A stretch of DNA of 64,000 bases from Heliocidaris erythrogramma (taxonomy: Eukaryota; Echinodermata; Echinoidea; Camarodonta; Echinometridae): the NCBI GenBank assembly GCA_025617745.1, contig CM046853.1, positions 65,863,981-65,927,980 of the forward strand, read 5' to 3'. Made by a program: the position numbers and the translations under genes. The stretch's first letter is position 1. Every line of letters starts with the position of its first letter. The notes under the pieces were generated by a model. It made no database searches. It had not been told where the DNA came from and was given only the letters and a program-made list of their open reading frames with translations. Positions 52,301 to 63,007 of the stretch are shown here, one piece after another.

Positions 52301-55300
52301 ACAAACGAAGTAAATAAGAGAGAAGATAGCAACAGAATATTAACACAACTACATTTTGGACAACCAAATATTTAAAAATTTGTCAACTTTAAGATTGGTA
52401 TCTATAACAGTTGAAAGTATCTAATGATGTTTTAACGTATTATCATGATAATAATAATATTCCACTTTTATATAGCGCCTAATACATGATAGCAACAAAT
52501 GACACAAATTCCTTTTTTGACAAATGCCCTACATTCTGATAATTGTGGGATGTACTGAATGATGTTTTGATGTATAATTATGATAGGAATTTAACATATG
52601 ACACAAATTCCTTTTTTGACAAATGCCCTACATTCTGATAATTGTGGGATGTACTGAATGATGTTTTGATGTATAATTATGATAGGAATTTAACATATGA
52701 CACAAATTCCTTATATTGACAAATACCCTACATTGTGATAATTGATTCATTGTGAAGAAAATACTTACTCTCGTAAATGTTCCACAAACTTGTCTGCTGT
52801 CCTTTCACTGAAGTCCCATACATGCTCTCCATTCCTGTCAGTCACAAGTCAAATAAACAAAGAAAATTGAATTGCAATGAAAAAGAATGTCTGTAAACTG
52901 GAAGATTATTCAGCTACTCAAAAATGAGATTATACAACCTACATGCACAATCTTTGTAATTGAATATATGCAATGAAACAATATTTCAAATATAAACTAT
53001 TATATGACACCTAATTAGATCCTTGCCATTTGATTGGTTGTTTGATGTTGATCATTTGTCCCATTTAACAATTACGTCATCAATCGTGCAAATTTGATCC
53101 ATTCACCGTGCAATTTTGGATCCATACAAAATTGTCTATTGCACTCGCGACCACCAACACGTCTACATACGCAAAAACGACTTGCCTTGGCAGTGCGCAT
53201 GCGACTACCGCAGCCGCGCGCTCTGCAACAAAATGAAAGTCCCTTCACTCAAACTTGTTTCTTAATTCATAAAATGTCAAATGAGAAGGATAGCTATTTT
53301 TAGGTGTCTCCTATATGCCTCTGCCTAAATTCAGTTGATGGCTCAAACTGTTCTAGAAATATTTGATAACGAGGCTAAAAACCAGTAATTTCATGTAATT
53401 TCATGTAAATTGACCTCTGTGACCTCTGACCTTTGACCTACTTACCCCAAAATCTAATCAGTTCATCTTTCTATGGGGATGCATACTGGTACCAAGTTTG
53501 AAGTTCTCACCTCAGATAGTTCTTGAGATATCGCGGTAATGGTGCTAAAAACCAGTAATTCCATGTAATTTCATGTAAATTGACCTCTGTGACCTCTGAA
53601 CTTTGACCTACCTACCCCAAAATCTAATCAGTTCCTCTTTCTATGGGGATACATACTGGTACCAAGTTTGAAGTTCTCACCTCAAACAGTTCTTGAGATA
53701 TCGCGGTAACGGTGCTAAAAACCAAGAATTTCATGTAATTTCATGTAAATTGACCTCTGACCTTTGACCTACTTACCCCAAAATCTAATCAGTTCATCTT
53801 CGTATGGGGATACATACTAGTACCAAGTTTGAGGTTCCTACCTCAAATGATTCTTCAGATATCGCGGTAACGAGAAGTGGGACGGACGGACGGACAACCC
53901 GAAACATAATGCCTCCGCCCACTGAATTTTCATTCGTGCAATGGACAGAATATTTCATTCGGTGAAAGATGAAATGATCCATTGCACTCATAAACATTCA
54001 TTATTTGTATACTAATTCTAATCTTTGATATATGAATGGAAAAAGAATACAGGATATACCTTGTATTTACAGTAAGAACTAAAGTAATTATATTTTGAAA
54101 ATGGCACAATGCTGGGATATGAACATTTTGAGAAAAAATTTCTGCAATAACAGATTCTGGTAAAGTATGAACATGACAAATGGACATTGACATTCCAAGT
54201 ACCTAATGTTACATTGGGAGTGCAAAGAAAGTTGCCTACAGTACATCCTAGAATCACTGAAACACTTTAACCCATAACTGCCAACCTTCCATACAAAAAA
54301 TAGATATCTCATCAGGCAAAATTAGGAATGCTGTATCTTTTGCATGCTTTTACACAGAAGTTTTCAGAAAAAGAGATGAATTTATAACTGAAAGAAAATA
54401 AACTTACTGGAAATATTTGAGAGTTGGGAATCCTTTTACTTCAAATCTTTCAGCCAAAGCTCTGGCCTTAGTTGCATCCACAGCAGCTAATACTCCATCC
54501 AGCTGAAAACAAGCACAAAATCATTATTTATAATTGGTAATCTTGGTTAGAACCCACCTTGAGCAGATCACTGAACCTTGCTTCCCATTTCCCAGATGCA
54601 GACTAGGAAAGAATGTAAACACCCTGTCCTGAATGGGATACTGAATAGCCTAATCATCTTTTCGTGGGGTGCTATAAATAAGCAATTTATAGTTCTTCTG
54701 TGTATAGACCAGTCTGATAAAGAAGCTATAATTTGCTGGCCTAGCCACTATTCTTGCTTACCAAAATAATGAAACTACTAGCAGGACCCGTGGAAATCCA
54801 CGGGTTCACTTTTTACATTGCACTCTCAACATTTTCACAATCGATGTGTACATTCTTGTGAGTTTATTTATTATATTTATGTTAATGAAATTATCACGCA
54901 TACGTGCTCATGATTACAATTACTTAGTCAAACATACCCACATACTCGGTTAAAAATATTGTGTAAAGTTATGTAATGTACAGAATATATTTTAATTCTA
55001 TCTTACATGTCATTATGACATAAGGGGGAGGGAGAGAGAAATAGAGAGAGAGGGAGTGACAGAGAGGGAGTGACAGAGAGAGAGAGAGAGAGAGAGTGTT
55101 GGTAGACAGATAAGAAGAGAGAGAAATTGATGTAGAGAATATAAACATAACAGAAAGAGAAAGAGTGGAATAGAGATAAAAGACTTTCTTTTGATGTTAG
55201 TGTTTCCATTTAACATATTGTTTTATTATATAGTTGTAAAATTAATTAGCAAGTTAATGGCCTAGTTATGTATATTTTGTGTACGGAATATTGTTGTCAT

Positions 55301-58300
55301 CGTAGAGGTCGCTCATTACTAATTAGTCTATAGCAAGAAATACAATTTTAGTTAGAAATCGGTAGTAGTTATCTATTTTCTATAAGTAATCGAGCGAAAA
55401 TTCACCTACACATATCTCAAATTCAGTGAGACACATGTATGAGCAATAAATGCGTTCAATCACATCCTACAATAAACATTAAAAGTATTAAAAAAAATAG
55501 AAGTATGAATTTCCGAATATTGGGCCCCCTCCCTCACAAAATCCTGGATCCGCCGTTGGACATGGTGGATGGTGAAGGCAGGCCCTATCATGCCCCTGCC
55601 CTCACTCTACTCCATCCGGTGGCATAGAAAGGTCCCAAATACAATGAAAATAAAAATGATTGATGCATTCACATAATCCTGCATCACCCATCCCATCTTT
55701 AACCCCTGCTACTTCTATCTACACTGACTTATTTTTCTACAATAAAAAAAATGTAATGTGCATTCACATATCCCCACCCCCCCCTGCCCGCTATATATCT
55801 ACGCCAATGACTTTAATGGAATAACGCTCCTCTAGCATAATGCTTGCCCCTCAAACTGATAATATTCATGGAACATTTTTTTTCTTTTTTAAAGAAACAA
55901 AATAGATGTAGAATATACTCAAATAAGATGAATTTACCATCGAATAAAACATGAATACAGGTGTATTCGGCCTAATCTGTTTCCAATCTTGATATAAGAA
56001 ACCCAGTGAGGCATTTACTGCAGTGCGGGCTTTAAAATTCAAGTAATGTATAGAATCTGCTCTGACACATATGCGCGTACCAAGGGGGGTGTTTTGGGTG
56101 TTCTAGGTGTTCAAACATCCCCCGTTTGGTGTTATTTGAAGTATAAAAAACCCCTTTAAAATTCCTGATAACCCCCTTTTTTTTTGCTTGTCAGATTTTT
56201 GTAAAAAAGACCCCCCCCAATTAAAAAAAAATACTGATTTTTTTTTTTTGCTTGCCAGAATTTTTTAAAGTAAAAACCACCCCCTTTAAAAAATCCTGGG
56301 TACGCCACTGCTCTGACATACGGTAGGATAAATTCATCGTCAAATGTTAACTGCAGTTTTAAAAAAATGGTAAGTAGGTCTATACCTATTTTCAATCTTG
56401 AAATAAGCAGCGCTCAGTAAGGTATTTACTGCTGGACATTTTGAACCTGCCAAGCCAATGGGATTTGGTCATTCAGGAGATCGCTCACCTGCTGCCAACG
56501 CGATGTCGTCGTGCAACGTGAAGTCCACGTTGCACATGCGGACGGCCAGGCTGACCGGTCGGGATGGAAGGCGGCTTGCGGCGGGTAGCGGGAAAACAAT
56601 TTATAGAGTCCATCGGACCCCCTCCTGCAGCGCGTGCAAAGTCAATCGGGGCGGGCGCGGGACCCCCGCGTCGCCTTAGCAAATTAATTATATTAGATAT
56701 ACATTACATTAGGAAGCAGTAATATGGCAAGCAAAAACTGAAATTATTAAGTGGCAACCCATGTTGCTTTTAACAATTAAATCAGCAATTTTAGCAACAC
56801 TTTGCGACTTCAAGACAAGTGTAAATTGTGCTTGCCAAGGGGACATATTTGGTTGCCCAGGGCCCAGGGGCCATCTGGCAATAGACTGTGTTCTTACCCC
56901 TTCCTCCTTCAGCTGTGCAGCTGCATCTACATATTCAGGCTTCATCTTTTTGCAGTGGCCACACCCTAAATAAAAATGTGAGACAAAGAGAAGTAAAGAA
57001 TCAAGATGCAAACTTTCATTATCCTTCCTCCTTCCCCTTCTCCTTCTCCTTCTCGTAACTATTATTGTCATTATCATTGCATCTTCATGGCCATCAATAC
57101 CATCGTAACCATCACCATCACCATCACCATCCCCATCATCATCACCATCACCATCCCCATCACCATCACCATCACCATCCCCATCATCATCACCATCACC
57201 ATCCCCATTATCATCACCATCACCATCCCCATTATCATCACCATCACCATCATCATCACCATCATCATCACCATCACCATCATCATCATCATCACCATCC
57301 CCATCACCATCCCCATTACCACCATCCCCATTACCACCATCCCCATCATCATCACCATCCGCATCCCCATTATCATCACCATCACCATCATCATCACCAT
57401 CATCATCACCATCACATGATCATTACCACCATTACCATCTCATCAACTTCACCCTCATTATCTCACCCCCACTTCATCATCACCACCTCCACTATCATCA
57501 CCACAACCATCATCTCCTTACCACCACCACCATCACCACCACCACCACCACCATCATGATCATCTTACGTCCTACTCACATGGTGCATAGAACATGACCA
57601 TAACAGAGTCATGGATGGAGATGTATTCATCAAAGCTCTGATCCTCTAGATGGACAACATCATTTTCCTCATCACTCCATTCTGCCTCTTTCTCTGGCTC
57701 CTTTGGTGGCTGTGGACTAGAGGGAATCACAAAGTATAAATAAGTATTGGGAAATTCCAAATGGGACAAAAAAAAAAGAATTTTAAAAAGTGTATCAAAC
57801 CTTTGAATCATGACATATTTTGTGTAACAATTGTACCCATCACAAGGAAGAGTATACAATCTTTCAACAATGTCACTGGTCGATGTGATCGAAGAATCAG
57901 GAGAATTCCTTTGTAAGTTGAATGACAGCATATATTACATACCAAATTCTCTAATGCAAATTCCGTTACAAGTGATTACAAGTGTACATGTATCACCAGG
58001 CCTCGTAAAACTCAACTAATCAGTGTGACATAAATTCATGTCAGTAAAATTATAGCGGAAATGTGATTTCAGTCCATTACTCGCTTACTATTACTAAGAA
58101 CTTGCTCAATTTGAGTTATGAGACCCATTTTCCTGGGAATACAATGGAATGGGTATTATTACAGAATCTGCAGCTGAGTCGTTATATACACTCCAGCATT
58201 CAAGAAAAAAGGCACACCCTATCAGGTATCCATTTACTTCACCTGGGTTGAGAGTGGCAAATTAGAATAATGTCAAGTTGGAGAAGGATGTTAGTGCCAT

Positions 58301-61300
58301 AGCATTCAAAACTTACTCCTCCATCCACTCAACAATTCCTTGTCGTGTTCTCTCACCACCGTAATCATATTTCCGTTTTCCTTTCCTGAAAGAAAGAATG
58401 AAAGAGAGAGAGAGAGAGAGAGAGGAGGGTTTAAGATAGTAATGAAAGCAGCAGCACACTTTGCACAAAAATCATTACACAAAAATCACTGCACTGCACT
58501 TTGTATCACTTATAGGGCAATCCGACCTTGGTAGTAAGATGATTTGTGAGAAAGCAGAAAAATAAGAAAAGCAGGATGGTGAAAGTTTGAAAGAAATCGG
58601 ACGAGGAATAAGAAAGTTATGGATGTTTGAAAAATGAGATCACTACATATGCGCGAATCTCAAACTGGCAATTTTGTGAGCCGATTGCGACATAGTGACA
58701 ACTCTCCCGTTTGTCGTACACAAAAAATATCATTAATTTGCGTTTATTTCCAAATTGCCTTTACCCTCAGGGCAGTACTCAAAATTTATTGGAGATAGCA
58801 TATTGTTATAGGTCCTCATGAAAGAAAAAGATCCTGAGTAATACATTTTTCAAAAAATGACATTTTAATAATTTTGTGTGTTGGAGCAAATGGGGGAGCT
58901 GTCTGCCATTACATTACTGTGACATTACCTGTGAGGCCAATTTGAAATTCCCATATGTATAGGGATTACAACTTTCAAAAATTGATAACTGTTTTATTGG
59001 TTGTCCGATTTCGTTCAAACTTTCACCAAACTGCTTCTCTGATTTTCCCCTTTCTTTAAGAGCAACTTGCCATTAAGGTTGGATTTCCCATTAATGATAC
59101 AGATACTATACTGAACAGATGCACATGTAAATGGAAAGGTACAAACTAAGTAGGTGTAAATTTTTATCATTTATGAATAATCCACAATATTGGTATAAGC
59201 TGATGAAGTAAACAAATCAATTTGTTCAGTATTCTGTTTTTGAATATACCTAAAAGTGTTGAACAAAAGCCCATAATAGTCATGTTTTGAACTCCTAAGT
59301 ATTTCAAAATTATCTTGTTCAGTAGTGATTTTGGTAAATTATCGATCTCAAAATAGAGAATTATTAGAAATTCCACGAAGGAAAATATGTAGCCCCTTAT
59401 AAAGGGGAGAAGGAAATTGTCTGGCTTGATAAATAAATAAATGTGACTTGCATTATAACATCACTTTTTAATAGGAAAAACCCCCACCATGCCTAATAAT
59501 TCGTTCTGTTTTGTACAGGGATAAGAATGTTCCAGGCAGTTAACTATCAGATTCTACCAGTATAGCAGGAAGTAATTAATATCATCATTCTTGTCTTCAG
59601 CTTACTCAAAATACAATATTGTTGGGAATCCTGTGATGTTAAAAGTTTGCCTGGTGGCCATGTTTTCTGGTCTATCCACATCCATGCCAGCTAAGACCTG
59701 TTAATTAAGGAAATGAGATCAAATAAAGATGATATTCATATATTATAAGATATTATATGAAGAGGAAATAAGAAGAGGAACTATTGAGATAATATTATAG
59801 CAGGAAAAGAATAAAATATTCTCAAGATCTGACATTTGATATGTTAGACTAAAAGAAACCCACCCCAATGTATTTCAGACATTTACACAACAATCCTAAG
59901 CTGCGGCATAGCTACGGGGCTGGGGGGGGTGGGGGGAGTTAGCATACATTCTAAAGAGAATAACAACAAAAATTACAAACTTAAACATGCAAAAACACAA
60001 ACATGATACAACCTCCTCCTACTCCCTCCCCTCCATATATGGCCTTGTTCTGTAGCATTTTCTGGTGCTCACCCCCTCCCTCCCCCTTCCACCCCCTCAA
60101 TGACCGGACGCACAAAACACAACTAATTAGCAAGTAATTAGACCTTGAGAATACTTTTCAGCACTTTCATGAAGGAAGTTTTATACAAAAAATATTCTAG
60201 TTTCAAAAGACACCTCTAATCAATTTTCTCATTAACTGATTTTGTTCAAACAGTAAACCCTATTCGTTATCAAAAACTAAAATCTTAGACCTTACTGTAC
60301 ATACAGTAATTAATAATGTCTGTAACTATTGATTGGTGATTCTTTCAAAAGTGAAACAAATGTGACACACGCAAGTAGATGAAGAGGTGCCCAGTTTCAC
60401 TTATAACCATTATTTTTAAGTTTTGCTTTGTCTTGTATGGGAAAAGTTCACATATTTCCACGAGAAGTACCCTTCTCAATCAAAATATTTATGAAATCTA
60501 GATAAGAAGAACCCTGTATGTGTAAAATCACACATAACAGCCAACCTCCCTTTGATCTTTGAAAAAAATATAGCATGATATCGTGACTAGAAATAGCTTC
60601 TATACTGCCCATCAATTATTTATCTTCACTATGTAAGACATAAACCATGAACCTTGCTTGATACTTATAAGCTTTTTATAGGATTTACAATATTTTCAGA
60701 ATTTAACTGGTGGCAATATAACCAAAGTCCTTTAACCTTTTATTCACTGACCACCCAGGACCGCACTTTGTCAGCCTTATGCCAAAAGGGCCTTAAGGTC
60801 ATAGACATTATACAGTGATAAGGCCCTTTTGGCATAAGGTCGATGACTTCTGATCACTCACTGAACCGCCCAGGAACGCTCGTGGACTTTGACATGTGTA
60901 ACACTACATCAAATGTAATGTAGGGGATATTGGGCACTGAATTTTTCTGTGTGCTATCTTTACACATAAGCTATTTAGAATCCGTATTGAAGCGACACAT
61001 TACTGTGAAAAGATTTTCTGTGCAGCAGAGTCTATGCTGCAAGATGGTTTACTGAAACATAATTCAGTGAGTAAATGACTACAATACGCATAATCCTTAG
61101 GTACTAAAGGGTTAACTTTTCATACTTTCACAACTGCTACATCAATAATTATGTAGTCTATCATGAAAACTGATATAAAAAAGCTGGTTAAAATGACAGG
61201 ATAAACTTACTGCTTCTCCCTTCAGCTCTGTGGCTGCTCCTGCAAACTCGGGTTTCATTCGCTTGCAATGACCGCACCCTAGTTAAGTTAACACAATCAC

Positions 61301-62970
61301 ATTAAAAAGGAAGTTAGAAGATCTGTGCAGTTTAGAGGGAGCCACATTTGCATTTTCATTGGAAATCTATCTCTTCAACCCTCTAATGTATCTCAAAAAG
61401 CAAATTTGATTTGAGGATTAATCATGTGGAGGAACATAATTTACCCCAAATTGTGGTTCATTTAACAAAATATCCATGATCACTACATAAGTGACATAGA
61501 CCGCGTTTACACAGAGTGAACTCGAGTTCAAATTCGACAGCGAATTCAATTGCGACCTTGGATTAGCATAAATTATTTTTCGGTGGGCTGTTTACACCAA
61601 GCGTTGGACGAACTCGAATTCAGAAGGAAAGTGAATTCGACTTGATAACGCCCTCGCTTGGTGGGAATATCGTGATAATCAACTTCCGGGTTAAATTTGT
61701 GAAAACCCCGCGAGTAAGTTCAAAATGGCGGTAGCGAGTATTGTAAGCGCAGCCATTTTGATCTGGTTTCGTATGATTTTACGTCGGAATTACAAAATTA
61801 TGAACGAATATTTGCAGATGTGATGAGCGCGTGGTGGATTGAATCAAGCCAGTTCGGTGAATGTGTCGTCGTTCGTTGTGGTTCACTTGTTGAATGACGC
61901 TTGTTTTACTGACGCGACGCTTAGCGTTGCTTAGCAATACCGGAAGTGACGTATGACGGGGTCACTGGCTGGATATTTGCTAGTCGACTTTCAATTACGT
62001 GTCCGTTCATACTGCAAATAGCGAATTTAAATTCGATAATAGTCGAGTTTGAATTCGATAAAAGTTGCTCTGGGTCGTCATTCGATTTTGAGTTTTGAAC
62101 TCGAGTTCTAACTGCGACTACCCTGTTTACACACAAATGAACTCGAGTTCAAATTCGACTAAAGTCGAGTTCAGTCTCTGTGTAAACGGGGTCATAGTTT
62201 TCAACTCCAGAATGTCTCTGTATCAAGACCACTACTCCAGACAACTGAAGCAGTAGGTTCTTTAAGCCATCTTGAATTATCCTTTTTTCTTTATATTTCT
62301 ACCATTTGTAAAGTCAGTTTTTAGAGAAATGTTTTGAAATATGCATTAAAATACATGATAACTTGTGAAAAATACTGGCATAACAAGATTCCTGAAGCAT
62401 TTATTTTATCCGACTTTCAGGATAGCAGGGCAAGTATATATATGAAAATAACATAAAAGATATTTGACGAAACTGATGGAGAATCACATTTTACAGATCT
62501 GCTATCTCAAGATGTTCCCAAGATGTTCTTAAAAATAAATTATTCCATCTACCCTGGTCTCACTGAATATCAATAAGAGGAAATGAATGGAAAGAAAAAT
62601 CTAGAACAATTTGATGTAATCACTTACACGGTGCATAAAACATTGTCAGCAATGGCTTTTTCTCCTTGTTCAAAAGTTTTTGGAAATCCTGTAAGGAAAA
62701 AAGGAAATGAAAGAGGATATAAAACTAGCTTTTATGCATAATATAGAGGCACTGAAAGTAGTTGACTTTCGGGACAGACCACTATCTATTTGGCTAACTA
62801 GAAGCTCAAAGAAATATATCTTTTCAAAAAACCCGTCACAATGGGAAATTTAAGACCAGTATACAGATATAGAACGTATTGTATCTTGGTTTTACCTGTA
62901 CAAATAGCTTCTTGTACATTTGGAGATAGTTGAGGCAATCCTCAGTTTGACTAAGTATTGTTAATCTGAC

Positions 62971-63007
<37 letters not shown>

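Noticed and set aside
53374-53880. CRISPR-like array
   Set aside because: Three 170-bp units with no short repeat/variable spacer pattern, in an animal intron.
57006-57559. Open frames of 113-164 codons rich in His/Pro, Ile/Thr or Met/Val
   Set aside because: All are readings of the CACCAT minisatellite.
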